The notes under the pieces are model-generated. The model was not told the DNA's origin, ran no database searches, and worked only from the letters and a program-made list of their open reading frames with translations. A stretch of DNA of 64,000 nt from Blastococcus sp. DSM 46786 (GTDB lineage: Bacteria; Actinomycetota; Actinomycetes; Mycobacteriales; Geodermatophilaceae): the NCBI RefSeq assembly GCF_900109665.1, contig NZ_FOAO01000007.1, forward strand, positions 1 through 64,000. Direction: 5' to 3'. Both the position numbers and the translations under genes were made by a program. Below are positions 53,667 through 62,783 of this stretch, in pieces. Position 1 is the stretch's first letter; each line of letters begins with the position of its first letter.

Positions 53667-55502
53667 GTGACCCTGAGCCGCTCCGCGACCTCGACGGTCC
53701 CGGGCGCCGATCCGCGCGAGGGGTCGGCCTCCGGCCCGGCCGGGGGGCCGCCCTCCGGCCGGGCGCCGCGGCGCCGTCGGTCGACCGGGTTCGAGCGCGC
53801 CATGCGCTTGGTGTGGGTGCTGACGCTGCTGGCCCTGGTCGGCTATCCGATCGCGCAGGTGTTCGGGCAGAGCTTCGTGGCCGACGACGGCGGCCTCACG
53901 CTGTCGAACTACGGGTTGCTGGCCTCCGAGCCGCAGTTGCTCGAAGCGATCCGCAACTCGGTCTGGATCGCCTGCGGCACGGTGCTGGGCAGCCTCGTCG
54001 TCGGCCTTCCGCTGGCCTGGTTCACCGTGCGCACGGACATGCCGATGCGGCGGTTCTTCCGTGGCAGCGCCGTCCTCACCTTCGCGGCCCCCAGCTTCAT
54101 CGCCGCGCTGGGCTGGGTGCTCCTCCTGGGGCCGCGCAACGGCGTGCTCAACACCGCGCTGATGTCGCTGTTCGGCCTGGGGGAGTCGCCGTTCAACATC
54201 TTCACGCCGTGGGGGATCATCTTCGTCCTGGCGCTGTTCCTCTACCCGCTGGTCTTCCTGCCGGTGTCGGCGGCCCTCGATGGCATCGACCCCGCCCTGG
54301 AACAGGCCGCGGCGAGCCTCGGCGCCTCCCGCTGGCGGGTGCTGCGGACGGTGACGTTCCCTGTCATCGCGCCGGCCCTCATCGCCGGCTCCATCCTGGT
54401 GTTCGTCTCCTCGGCGATCATCTTCGGCCCGGTGGCGATCCTCGGCGCCCCGACCGGGTTCCAGACCATCCCGACCGTGCTGCTGAGCCTCATGCAGTTC
54501 CCGCCGCGGATCGAGGTGGCGGCGGTGATCTCCGTGCCGATCCTCGTGATCATCGCGGCGCTGCTGCTGATCCAGCGCAAGATCGTGGGCGGCAGGAAGT
54601 TCACCGTCATCGGGGGCAAGCCGGGCCGGCAGGACCTCACGCACCTGGGCGCCGGTCGCTACGTGGCGGTGGCGTTCTGCGCGGCGGTCGTGGTGCTGAG
54701 CCTGGTCCTGCCGTTCGGCATGCTGCTGGTGACGTCGTTCCGCAAGGCCCTGGGCCGCCCGCTCGGGTGGGACAACTTCACCCTGACCGGCAACTACGAG
54801 GAGGTCTTCGGCAGGCCCCTCATCGCCGCAGCCATGGGCAACAGCTTCCTGCTGGCCATCGGCGGCACGGTGCTGGCCCTGGCAGTGGCGCTGCTCGCCT
54901 CGTGGTTGGTGCACCGCACCAAGGCGCGCAGCAACGCGGTGATTGTCGGTGCCATGGCCGCGCCGCTGGCCTTCCCGGGGGCGGTCCTCGGCATCGGGCT
55001 GATCATCGCCTACGCCGCCCAGCCGTTCGGGCTGGGCGGGACGCTGACGATCCTGCTGATCGCCTACACGGGCAGCGCACTGCCGCTGACGTTCGCCTAC
55101 GTCCACGCCGGCATGGGTCAGATCGGTGCGGAGGTGGAGGAGGCCTCCCGCAGCTTGGGCGCCTCCTGGGCGCGCACCTGGCGCCGGATCACCGTTCCGC
55201 TGCTGCGGCCCTCACTGCTGGCGGCGGGTCTGCTCAACTTCGTGCTCCTCTTCCGGGAGCTGGAGATGTCGGTGTTCCTCTACACCGGCGCCAATCCGAC
55301 GGTCGCCACGGTGCTCTACAACCTGGCGAGCGAGTCGCTCTACCAGCGGGTCGGTGCGCTTTCCGTGGTGATCCTGCTGATCAACATCGTGGTGACCGTC
55401 ATCGCGATGCGCCTGCTCGACCGCAAGCCCGGCGAATCCACGCGGCGGTCCCGCCGCGACCCGTCCGTCGCACTCAACACACCCCCGGAGGAAGCAGCAT
55501 GA
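53667..55502 (+). CDS. ABC transporter permease, fused two-domain (FbpB-like)
   Basis: This 611-residue protein has about 12 membrane helices, two permease domains in one chain. Each carries an EAA loop (LDGIDPALEQAAASLGASRWRVLRTV as EQAAASLGASRWRV, and VEEASRSLGASWARTWRRI). The N-terminal 45 residues are basic and disordered. GTG start. It serves as the whole channel for the preceding ATPase and binding protein. Its stop overlaps the crotonase ATG (ATGA). Confidence 0.91.
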   Translation: MTLSRSATSTVPGADPREGSASGPAGGPPSGRAPRRRRSTGFERAMRLVWVLTLLALVGYPIAQVFGQSFVADDGGLTLSNYGLLASEPQLLEAIRNSVWIACGTVLGSLVVGLPLAWFTVRTDMPMRRFFRGSAVLTFAAPSFIAALGWVLLLGPRNGVLNTALMSLFGLGESPFNIFTPWGIIFVLALFLYPLVFLPVSAALDGIDPALEQAAASLGASRWRVLRTVTFPVIAPALIAGSILVFVSSAIIFGPVAILGAPTGFQTIPTVLLSLMQFPPRIEVAAVISVPILVIIAALLLIQRKIVGGRKFTVIGGKPGRQDLTHLGAGRYVAVAFCAAVVVLSLVLPFGMLLVTSFRKALGRPLGWDNFTLTGNYEEVFGRPLIAAAMGNSFLLAIGGTVLALAVALLASWLVHRTKARSNAVIVGAMAAPLAFPGAVLGIGLIIAYAAQPFGLGGTLTILLIAYTGSALPLTFAYVHAGMGQIGAEVEEASRSLGASWARTWRRITVPLLRPSLLAAGLLNFVLLFRELEMSVFLYTGANPTVATVLYNLASESLYQRVGALSVVILLINIVVTVIAMRLLDRKPGESTRRSRRDPSVALNTPPEEAA

Positions 55503-56287
55503 CCGTGACCACCACCGACGTCGGCAGCGGCGTCCACCTGCGCTACGAGACCCCGCACATCGCCGTCCTCACGCTGGACAGCCCGCCCTCCAACACCTTC
55601 AGCTGGGAGAGCCGGCGGTCGTTCATGAAGGCGCTGGACATCCTGGACGCCGACGAGAACGTCCGGTGCCTGGTGATCACCGGCGAGGGCCGGGCCTTCA
55701 CCGCGGGAGCGCACCTGGGCGAGGACCAGTCCATGAGCGACGAGCAGCTGACCGACTACCTCGCCGAATTCAGCCGGGTGCTCAACGGCGTGCAGAACTT
55801 CCGGGCACCCGTGATCGCCGCCATCAACGGGGCCACGATCGGCGGCGGCCTGGAGTTCTCGCTCTGCTGTGACATCCGCATCGCATCGACGGAGGCGTTC
55901 TTCGTGGCCGCGGGTGTCAACGTGGGCCTCATCGTCAGCTTCTGGCGTCTGCCGCGCGTCATCGGGCTGGGGCCGGCCAAGGAGATCCTGCTGACCGGCG
56001 CCCGCTACACGGCCCAGCAGGCGCTCAACTGGGGACTGGTGACCGAGGTGCACGAGCCCGGCGACCTCATGCCCGCGGCGCTCGCGAAGGCCCAGCGCAT
56101 CGCCACCCGCGCGCCGTTGTCGGTGGAGGTGACCAAGGAGGCCGTCACCGGGGCGTTCGAGATGGACTTCGCGCAGGGGCAAGCGCTGCAGACCAAGCGC
56201 TTCCTCGAGATGTTCCGCACCTCTGACCACCAGGAGGCGCTGCGGGCGTTCTTCGAGAAGCGGGACGGCGACTACCTGCGGCGCTGA
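55499..56287 (+). CDS. Enoyl-CoA hydratase/isomerase (crotonase) family protein
   Basis: This 262-residue crotonase-fold protein has an oxyanion motif GRAFTAGAHLGE (where AGADL is usual) and GATIGGGLEFSLCCDIRIAS with Glu119 in the place of the first catalytic Glu. The second catalytic Glu of true hydratases (in the usual PEI...GLIPG block) is missing, as the segment reads AAGVNVGLIVSFW. It may therefore be an isomerase, decarboxylase or hydrolase. It is the last gene of the CoA-transferase/ABC operon. Confidence 0.88.
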   Translation: MTVTTTDVGSGVHLRYETPHIAVLTLDSPPSNTFSWESRRSFMKALDILDADENVRCLVITGEGRAFTAGAHLGEDQSMSDEQLTDYLAEFSRVLNGVQNFRAPVIAAINGATIGGGLEFSLCCDIRIASTEAFFVAAGVNVGLIVSFWRLPRVIGLGPAKEILLTGARYTAQQALNWGLVTEVHEPGDLMPAALAKAQRIATRAPLSVEVTKEAVTGAFEMDFAQGQALQTKRFLEMFRTSDHQEALRAFFEKRDGDYLRR

Positions 56288-56298
56288 TCGTCCCCACA

Positions 56299-56346
56299 GA
56301 CGTCGATGGCCGGCCGGGGGAGTCCCCCCGGCCGGCCATCGACGTC
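56299..56346. terminator. Strong bidirectional terminator between crotonase and lexA
   Basis: A perfect 22-bp inverted repeat (GACGTCGATGGCCGGCCGGG continuing GG, complement at 56325-56346) with loop AGTC lies between convergent stops. Confidence 0.85.
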
Positions 56347-56352
56347 AGTGGC

Positions 56353-57117
56353 TCAGACCCGTCGGAGGACGCTCACGACCCGGCCGAGGATCGTCGCCTC
56401 GTCGCCGGGGATGGGCTCGTACGCCGGGTTGTGCGGCAGCAGCCAGACGTGGCCGTCGCGCCGCTTGTAGGTCTTGACCGTCGCCTCGCCGTCGATCATC
56501 GCGGCGACGATCTCGCCGTTCTCGGCAGTGGGCTGCTGGCGGACGACGACCCAGTCGCCGTCGCAGATCGCGGCCTCGACCATCGAGTCGCCGGCCACCT
56601 TGAGCATGAAGACCGTTCCCTCGCCGACGAGCTCGCGGGGCAGCGGGAAGACGTCCTCCACCGCCTGCTCGGCCAGCACCGGCCCACCGGCGGCGATCCG
56701 GCCGACGAGCGGGACGTAGGTCGGGGCGGAGGCCTGCTCGCCGTCGCCGATCACGGGCGGCTCGACGTGGGCGGCCGTGCTGCGGCCGGCATCCCCCGGC
56801 AGTCGGACGTCGAGTGCGCGCGGGCGGTTGGGGTCGCGCCGCAGCCACCCCTTCTTCTGCAGGACCGAGAGCTGGTGGGCGACCGAGGACGCCGACGACA
56901 GCCCCACGGCCTCGCCGATCTCGCGGACCGAGGGCGGGTAGCCCCGGCGGTCGATCGAGTCGCGGATCACCTCGAGGACGCGCCGCTGGCGCTGGGTGAG
57001 GCCGTCACCGTCGGCCGTGCGATCGGGGAACGCCCGCACCGAGGCGGTACCGCTCGCATCGGGGGCCGCCTTCCGGGTGCCTCGCCCGCCGCCGGAGGTC
57101 CCGTTCGAGTCCGCCAC
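56353..57117 (-). CDS. lexA: LexA repressor
   Basis: This 254-residue SOS repressor has a winged HTH ([36 protein letters not shown]) and an S24 autoprotease domain: cleavage site Ala143-Gly144 in GRIAAGGP, nucleophile Ser178 in GDSM, Lys215 in VKTYK. I chose GTG 57117, preceded by GAGGAGGAGA on the minus strand. RecA filaments stimulate its self-cleavage. It is divergent from a LysM gene, as in M. tuberculosis. Confidence 0.96.
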   Translation of the reverse strand: MADSNGTSGGGRGTRKAAPDASGTASVRAFPDRTADGDGLTQRQRRVLEVIRDSIDRRGYPPSVREIGEAVGLSSASSVAHQLSVLQKKGWLRRDPNRPRALDVRLPGDAGRSTAAHVEPPVIGDGEQASAPTYVPLVGRIAAGGPVLAEQAVEDVFPLPRELVGEGTVFMLKVAGDSMVEAAICDGDWVVVRQQPTAENGEIVAAMIDGEATVKTYKRRDGHVWLLPHNPAYEPIPGDEATILGRVVSVLRRV

Positions 57118-57196
57118 GTCTCCTCCTCGCCGGCTGCCCGTGCAGCGCTCGCCCGTCGTCGTCGCGTGAACGGTAGCGCTGATCGCCGACCAGTTC

Positions 57197-57208
57197 AAAC
57201 ACACGTTC
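57197..57208 (-). promoter_or_regulatory. Near-consensus SOS box on the lexA side
   Basis: Read on the minus strand this is GAACGTGTGTTT, one base from GAAC-N4-GTTC. It lies 80-90 bp before the lexA start, placed for autoregulation. Confidence 0.55.
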
Positions 57209-57234
57209 GAAAGTTCTCCGTGTCGCATCGCTTC

Positions 57235-57256
57235 TGTCGGTCGCTTCCGGTAGACA
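57235..57256 (+). promoter_or_regulatory. RecA-NDp/PafBC-like promoter motif before the LysM gene
   Basis: TGTCGGTC, 8 nt, TAGACA lies on the plus strand. It differs from the recA copy by one base in the -35 part and shares TAGACA with the nrdJ copy. It lies about 65 bp before the LysM ATG. Confidence 0.5.
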
Positions 57257-57275
57257 TCGGACAGGCGTTCGAATC

Positions 57276-57287
57276 GAACATGTGTTC
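57276..57287. promoter_or_regulatory. Consensus SOS box in the lexA/LysM spacer
   Basis: GAACATGTGTTC is a perfect palindromic SOS box 36 bp before the LysM start. LexA bound here should repress the LysM gene directly. Confidence 0.82.
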
Positions 57288-57322
57288 GGGCCGGCGAGGT
57301 GCCGGTCGGGAGGGCAGGGAGC

Positions 57323-57838
57323 ATGAACAGCGCTGCTGCGCTGCGGGTCCGCGGAGAGATGTCGGCCGATGTGTGCGGGGGGCGGTCCGCGACCGCGCCC
57401 GCCCGGCACCACAGGGTGCTGCCGCCGCCCCGCGCCTACGCAGATGCCGTCGCACCTCGCGCCGATCCGGGGCTGCCGGGTGACGGGGCGGGGTGGGTCC
57501 GGCGGCCGGCGACCGGTCGTCCGGCGATCGGTCCGGCGGCGGAGTCGCTGCCCCCGCTCCGGTTGACGGCACGAGGACGGCGCGTGGTCGCGGTGGTCGT
57601 GCTGCTCCTCGGCCTGGGTGTCGTCGCGCTGGGCGGCGCCGTCCTCGGCGATGACGGTGACGCGCTCGAGCTCATGGGGACGACCAAGGTCATCGTGGAG
57701 CCGGGTGACACGCTGTGGTCCATCGCGGGTGCGGCGGCCGGGGGGCGGGACGTGCGCGACGTCGTCGTCGACATCCGGCAGCTGAACCGGCTCGAGAGCG
57801 CTGCGATCAGGCCCGGCCAGGTGTTGGTGCTGCCCTGA
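57323..57838 (+). CDS. LysM domain membrane protein, SOS-linked (ChiZ/YneA-like)
   Basis: This 171-residue protein has a cytoplasmic Pro/Arg-rich N-terminus (about 90 residues), one membrane helix ([21 protein letters not shown]) and an external LysM domain ([35 protein letters not shown], ending QVLVLP). In M. tuberculosis the divergent lexA neighbour is the SOS-induced ChiZ (Rv2719c), which delays division. Position, topology and SOS box support the same role. ATG 57323 follows AGGGAG. Confidence 0.88.
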   Translation: MNSAAALRVRGEMSADVCGGRSATAPARHHRVLPPPRAYADAVAPRADPGLPGDGAGWVRRPATGRPAIGPAAESLPPLRLTARGRRVVAVVVLLLGLGVVALGGAVLGDDGDALELMGTTKVIVEPGDTLWSIAGAAAGGRDVRDVVVDIRQLNRLESAAIRPGQVLVLP

Positions 57839-57975
57839 TCCGCCCCGGCGGACGCGCTTCGGTGGGCCGCAACAAGAGATTCACAAGCTCGGTCGCCGAC
57901 TTCGTCAACCCTCCGTGTGGGCGTCTTCACGGTCCGTGCTCGTCACCCGCTTACGGTTACTGGGTGTCCAGCGTC

Positions 57976-58698
57976 ATGGAGAACCGCGCCGCGGTGTTCA
58001 CCCGCCAGCCCCAGGTCGTCGAGGTCCACCAGGCAGGGGCCTGGCGGGCGGGGGAGCTGCTGGGGTGGCGGCACGATGACGCGGGCGCGTGCCAGATGTG
58101 GGTCCGGGTCGTGTCGGACGGTGTCGAGCAGATGACGTGGACCGAGCTGGCCGCGGTACGGCTGCCAGAGCCCGCGTCCTCGGTCTCGCCCCCCGCGACG
58201 CAGGCGGTGCCTGCGCAAGCGGCCGCCATGCCGGGAGCTGCTCCGTCGACGGACCCGGACGCGACGGCCAGCCTCCCGCTGGTGCGGGACAGTCGTGGGG
58301 TGCAGTCGGCCACCTCTCGCACGGGCGGCCGTCGACGCGCGCCCGAGAGCGACGCGGTCCAGGGGGTGACGGCCTCGTCCGCGCCGGCGGCCCCGACCGG
58401 TCGCCACCGGGCTCCGGCGACCGCGCCGAGTCCCGTGGTCGGTCGGCACCGTGCTGCCGACACCGATCACCTCCGCCCCGTCGACGCGGGTGCGCCGGCG
58501 ACCGCCCGCAGCAGCCGGCCGGGCGGCAGAGGGGTGCCCGCCGCGCATTCCGCCCATCCGGTCGAGAGGCGTGCGGTCGGGCACGGCTGGACGCCTCCCG
58601 CAGACCTCGAGCCCGATCTGCTCACCCGGCCGATGCGCCTGACCGACCAGGTGCCGCACGCACGGCGCCCTCGGGTGGGCGGCTCCGTCCGCGCCTGA
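57976..58698 (+). CDS. Hypothetical protein with SH3-like N-terminus and disordered tail
   Basis: This protein of about 240 residues has a small folded N-terminal part (AAVFTRQPQVVEVHQAG, AWRAGELLGWRHDD, MWVRVVSDGVEQMTW), which looks like a barrel, and a long Pro/Ala/Arg-rich tail with repeated GRHRAP/GRHRAAD units, probably unstructured. ATG 57976 is used; a GTG four codons upstream is possible. It is not in a family I recognise. It follows the LysM gene in the SOS region. Confidence 0.65.
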   Translation: MENRAAVFTRQPQVVEVHQAGAWRAGELLGWRHDDAGACQMWVRVVSDGVEQMTWTELAAVRLPEPASSVSPPATQAVPAQAAAMPGAAPSTDPDATASLPLVRDSRGVQSATSRTGGRRRAPESDAVQGVTASSAPAAPTGRHRAPATAPSPVVGRHRAADTDHLRPVDAGAPATARSSRPGGRGVPAAHSAHPVERRAVGHGWTPPADLEPDLLTRPMRLTDQVPHARRPRVGGSVRA

Positions 58699-59158
58699 CG
58701 GATCGGCGCGGCCTTCGGTGGTGCCGCACCTCCCGCGGTGCCCTCCGCCGCCGACGCCCGTGGGTGGCGGCGGCCGTGGCGACCGTGGAACCCGCGCCGG
58801 GGTCAGTGGGGGGAGGGGTGCAGCGGTGTCATCGTGCGCGCTTCTTCGGTGTCGCCGCGGGCAGTTCCTCGGGGCCCGGTCGGGTCGACTTCCGGCGTGT
58901 CGTCGCGGTGCCCCTGTGACGGCTGGGGGCCGCTGTTCCGCCTGCGTACCGCAGTGTCGGGGTGGAACACGCCGAGCAAACGATCACTTGCACATCTTGT
59001 GGGCGCCGTCCTAGGGTTCCCCTACATCTAGTAGTTACAGAGCTGTAAGCCCGTCCACAGGCCCGTCCTCAGGTTCTCCCCGTCGCGTCCACCGGATGTC
59101 CCCAGGGAGCTCCACAGGCAGCCGGTGAGGGGCTCGTCGGCGAAGGAGGTGAACCACC
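58699..59158 (+). other. Gene-free spacer upstream of nrdR
   Basis: About 460 bases without a convincing gene. Short frames here (for example 58718-59031) have no family similarity and atypical composition. The last 180 bases hold the nrdR promoter and NrdR boxes. I see nothing I can name in the first 280 bases. Confidence 0.5.
58989..59034 (+). promoter_or_regulatory. nrdR promoter with two NrdR-like boxes
   Basis: A -35 TTGCAC (58989-58994) and -10 TAGGGT (59012-59017) are 17 bp apart. CACATCTTGTG (58991-59001) overlaps the -35, and TACATCTAGTA (59023-59033) covers the start point. The two boxes are 32 bp apart, about three helical turns, as known NrdR box pairs are. They resemble the ACACWATATMTWGTGT-type consensus. 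NrdR would repress its own operon. Confidence 0.65.
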
Positions 59159-59680
59159 GTGCGTTGCCCGTTCTGCCACAACGCCGACAGCCGGGTCATC
59201 GACTCGCGCGAGGCTGACGAGGGCGCCACCACCCGGCGCCGTCGCTCGTGCCCGGCGTGCGGTCGGCGGTTCACCACCGTCGAGGAGGCGGTGCTCGCCG
59301 TCGTCAAGCGCAACGGCGTCAGCGAGCCGTTCAACCGCAGCAAGGTCGTCGCCGGCGTCCGGCGGGCCTGCCAAGGCCGGCCGGTCGACGAGGACCAGCT
59401 CAAGCTCCTCGCCCAGCAGGTCGAGGACGCCATCCGCGCCAGCGGTGCCGCGGAGGTGCCGAGCAACGAGGTCGGCCTGGCCATCCTCGGTCCGCTGCGC
59501 GAGCTCGACGAGGTCGCCTACCTCCGGTTCGCCAGCGTCTACCGCTCCTTCACCTCGGTGGCCGACTTCGAGCGGGAGATCGCCGAGCTCAAGGCCCGGC
59601 AGTCCGGCGCGCCGCCGGGGGAGACGGGCCCGCCCGCGCCCCGGGAGCCGGTCCCGTCCGGCAGCTCCGCCGGCACCTGA
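59159..59680 (+). CDS. nrdR: Transcriptional repressor NrdR
   Basis: This 173-residue protein has the zinc ribbon Cys3/6/31/34 ([31 protein letters not shown]) and an ATP-cone domain (about 46-136: [23 protein letters not shown]). It senses dATP/ATP and represses ribonucleotide reductase genes. The GTG start has GAAGGAGGTGA, a strong ribosome site. nrdJ follows after 144 bp. Confidence 0.96.
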   Translation: MRCPFCHNADSRVIDSREADEGATTRRRRSCPACGRRFTTVEEAVLAVVKRNGVSEPFNRSKVVAGVRRACQGRPVDEDQLKLLAQQVEDAIRASGAAEVPSNEVGLAILGPLRELDEVAYLRFASVYRSFTSVADFEREIAELKARQSGAPPGETGPPAPREPVPSGSSAGT

Positions 59681-59684
59681 GAAC

Positions 59685-59706
59685 TGTCGGTGCCACCCGA
59701 TAGACA
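59685..59706 (+). promoter_or_regulatory. RecA-NDp/PafBC-like promoter motif before nrdJ
   Basis: TGTCGGTG, 8 nt (CCACCCGA), TAGACA starts five bases after the nrdR stop. It shares ACTGTCGGTGCC with the recA promoter at the same distance to TAG. It suggests that nrdJ can be induced by DNA damage independently of nrdR. Confidence 0.6.
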
Positions 59707-59824
59707 GCAGTTCGAGCAGTTACCGATCGCGGCTCTTCCCCAGCCCCCGATCCGCCACCGCGCAGCACCACCGCGCAGCCCCGCGAAGCACCACGCGACA
59801 CACGACCAGGGAGAGCTCCACACC

Positions 59825-62704
59825 ATGACCGAGACCGACGACCGCGTGGCCGGCGCCCGCACCCGACGCAGCGCCAAGACGCCCGGCCGGGCCAAGGGCC
59901 TCAAGATCAAGCGTGTCTTCACCACCGCTGGTGTGCACCCGTACGACGAGGTGACCTGGGAGCGTCGCGACGTCGTCATGACCAACTGGCGGGACGGCTC
60001 GATCAACTTCGAGCAGCGCGGTGTCGAGTTCCCGGCCGAGTGGAGCATCAACGCCACCAACATCGTCACCACGAAGTACTTCCGCGGCGCGGTCGGCACC
60101 GCGCAGCGCGAGACCAGCCTGCGGCAGCTCATCGACCGGGTGGTGCTCACCTACACCGAGGCCGGCCGCGAGCACGGCTACTTCGCCACCGAGGGCGACG
60201 CAGAGATCTTCGAGCACGAGCTGACCTGGATGCTGCTGCACCAGTACTTCAGCTTCAACTCGCCCGTCTGGTTCAACGTCGGCACGAGCGCACCGCAGCA
60301 GGTCAGCGCCTGCTTCATCCTCGCCGTCGACGACGAGATGGACTCGATCCTGAACTGGTACCGCGAGGAGGGCCTGATCTTCAAGGGCGGCTCCGGTGCC
60401 GGCCTGAACCTCTCCCGGATCCGCTCCTCCAAGGAGCTGCTCTCCTCCGGTGGCACCGCCTCCGGACCGGTCTCCTTCATGCGCGGCGCCGACGCCTCCG
60501 CCGGCACCATCAAGTCCGGTGGTGCCACCCGCCGCGCGGCGAAGATGGTCGTCCTCGACATCGACCACCCCGACATCGAGGAGTTCATCGAGACCAAGGC
60601 GCGCGAGGAGGACAAGATCCGCGCGCTGCGCGACGCCGGGTACGACATGGACCTCGGCGGCAAGGACATCACCAGCGTCCAGTACCAGAACGCCAACAAC
60701 TCGGTCCGCGTCTCGGACGAGTTCATGCGCGCGGTGGAGGAAGGCGACAAGTTCGGCCTCCGGGCCCGCCTCGACGGCTCGGTCATCGAGACCGTCGACG
60801 CCAAGTCGCTGTTCCGCAAGGTCACGCAGGCCGCGTGGGAGTGCGCCGACCCCGGCATCCAGTACGACGACACGATCAACGACTGGCACACCAACCCCGA
60901 GACCGGTCGCATCAACGCGTCCAACCCGTGCTCGGAGTACATGAGCCTGGACAACAGCTCGTGCAACCTGGCGTCGCTGAACCTCATGAAGTTCCTCAAG
61001 GACGACGGCACGTTCGACGCCAGGAACTTCGTGAAGGCCGTCGAGCTGGTCATCACCGCGATGGACATCTCGATCTGCTTCGCCGACTTCCCGACCGAGC
61101 CGATCGGTGAGACCACCCGGGCCTACCGCCAGCTGGGCATCGGCTACGCCAACCTCGGCGCCCTGCTCATGGCGACCGGCCACGCCTACGACTCGCGCGG
61201 TGGCCAGACGCTGGCCGCGGCCATCACCTCGCTGATGACCGGCACCGCCTACCGGCGCTCGGCCGAGCTCGCCGGCATCGTGGGCCCCTACGAGGGCTTC
61301 GCCCGCAACGCCGACGCCCACGCCCGCGTCATGCGCAAGCACGCCGCCGCCAACGACGCCATCCGCCCGGTCGGTGCCGACGACGCCGATGTGCTGAAGG
61401 TCGCCACGCAGCAGTGGCAGGAGTGCCTGGAGATCGGCGCCGACAACGGCTGGCGCAACGCCCAGGCCTCGGTGCTGGCCCCCACCGGCACGATCGGCTT
61501 CATGATGGACTGCGACACGACCGGCATCGAGCCGGACTTCTCGCTGGTCAAGTTCAAGAAGCTGGTCGGCGGCGGCTCCATGCAGATCGTCAACCAGACG
61601 GTGCCGCGGGCGCTGCGCAGCCTGGGCTACCAGGAGGAGCAGATCGAGGCGATCGTCGAGTACATCGCCGAGCACGGCCACGTCGTCGACGCGCCGAGCC
61701 TGCGCCCCGAGCACTACGAGGTGTTCGACTGCGCCATGGGGGAGCGGGCCATCTCCCCGATGGGCCACGTCCGCATGATGGCCGCGGTCCAGCCCTTCAT
61801 CTCCGGCGCGATCAGCAAGACGGTCAACATGCCGGAGACGGCGACCGTCGAGGACGTCGAGACGATCTACTTCCAGGGCTGGAAGATGGGTCTCAAGGCG
61901 CTGGCGATCTACCGCGACAACTGCAAGGTCGGCCAGCCGCTGTCGGGCGGCAAGGGCAAGAACGACGGCACCAAGGCCGAGGAGAAGGTCGAGGCGGCCG
62001 CGCCCAGCGCCCTGTCGCACCCGGTGCGCAAGCGGCTGCCGAAGAAGCGGACGAGCGTCACCACCTCGTTCAGCGTCGCCGGCGCCGAGGGCTACATGAC
62101 CGCCGGGATGTACGAGGACGGCAGCCTGGGTGAGGTGTTCCTGAAGCTCGGCAAGCAGGGCTCCACCCTCGCCGGTGTCATGGACGCCTTCTCGATCGGC
62201 ATCTCGCTGGCGCTGCAGCACGGTGTGCCGCTGGAGACCTACATCCAGAAGTTCACCAACATGCGCTTCGAGCCGGCCGGCATGACCGACGACCCGGACA
62301 TCCGGATCGCCCAGTCGGTGATGGACTACATCTTCCGTCGCCTGGCGCTCGACCACCTGCCGGTCGAGAAGCGCGCCAACCTCGGCATCTTCACCGCCGA
62401 GGAGCGCGCGGCGCAGGTCTCCGGCTACGGGGCCTCGGCGTCGACGGCCACCGTGCAGGAGGATGAGGTCGACCTGGAGCAGCTACGCGGCTCCGCGCCG
62501 ATCGAGACCGCCAAGACGGAGGAGAAGGTCACCCCCGAGGGCCCGAAGTCCGTCAAGGAGGCGCACTCCTCGGCCGAGCTGCTCGAGCTGGTCACCGGCA
62601 CCGCCACCGATGCGCCGCTGTGCATGACCTGCGGCACGAAGATGCGCCCGGCCGGCAGCTGCTACGTCTGCGAGGGCTGCGGCTCCACCAGCGGCTGCAG
62701 CTGA
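59825..62704 (+). CDS. nrdJ: Class II (adenosylcobalamin-dependent) ribonucleotide reductase
   Basis: This 959-residue enzyme reduces ribonucleotides using B12. It contains FNSPVWFNVG, the radical-site block NPCSEYMSLDNSSCNLASLN, LAPTGTIGFMMDCDTTGIEP (as APTGTIGFMMDCDT), and a C-terminal zinc-like cluster CMTCGTKMRPAGSCYVCEGC. The cysteines there probably reduce the active site. ATG 59825 follows AGGGAGAGC. No allosteric ATP cone is evident at the N-terminus. Confidence 0.96.
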   Translation: MTETDDRVAGARTRRSAKTPGRAKGLKIKRVFTTAGVHPYDEVTWERRDVVMTNWRDGSINFEQRGVEFPAEWSINATNIVTTKYFRGAVGTAQRETSLRQLIDRVVLTYTEAGREHGYFATEGDAEIFEHELTWMLLHQYFSFNSPVWFNVGTSAPQQVSACFILAVDDEMDSILNWYREEGLIFKGGSGAGLNLSRIRSSKELLSSGGTASGPVSFMRGADASAGTIKSGGATRRAAKMVVLDIDHPDIEEFIETKAREEDKIRALRDAGYDMDLGGKDITSVQYQNANNSVRVSDEFMRAVEEGDKFGLRARLDGSVIETVDAKSLFRKVTQAAWECADPGIQYDDTINDWHTNPETGRINASNPCSEYMSLDNSSCNLASLNLMKFLKDDGTFDARNFVKAVELVITAMDISICFADFPTEPIGETTRAYRQLGIGYANLGALLMATGHAYDSRGGQTLAAAITSLMTGTAYRRSAELAGIVGPYEGFARNADAHARVMRKHAAANDAIRPVGADDADVLKVATQQWQECLEIGADNGWRNAQASVLAPTGTIGFMMDCDTTGIEPDFSLVKFKKLVGGGSMQIVNQTVPRALRSLGYQEEQIEAIVEYIAEHGHVVDAPSLRPEHYEVFDCAMGERAISPMGHVRMMAAVQPFISGAISKTVNMPETATVEDVETIYFQGWKMGLKALAIYRDNCKVGQPLSGGKGKNDGTKAEEKVEAAAPSALSHPVRKRLPKKRTSVTTSFSVAGAEGYMTAGMYEDGSLGEVFLKLGKQGSTLAGVMDAFSIGISLALQHGVPLETYIQKFTNMRFEPAGMTDDPDIRIAQSVMDYIFRRLALDHLPVEKRANLGIFTAEERAAQVSGYGASASTATVQEDEVDLEQLRGSAPIETAKTEEKVTPEGPKSVKEAHSSAELLELVTGTATDAPLCMTCGTKMRPAGSCYVCEGCGSTSGCS

Positions 62705-62783
62705 GCACGGTCGTCCTGACCGCGTCGCGCAGCAGGGGCTGAGATCAGGGCCTCGATCGCACCTCGGTCGGGCGTTTTCGACA

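Noticed and set aside
58718-59031. Two overlapping frames of about 97 codons before nrdR
   Set aside because: They have Arg/Gly-rich shadow composition and no recognisable motif, and they run through the nrdR promoter.
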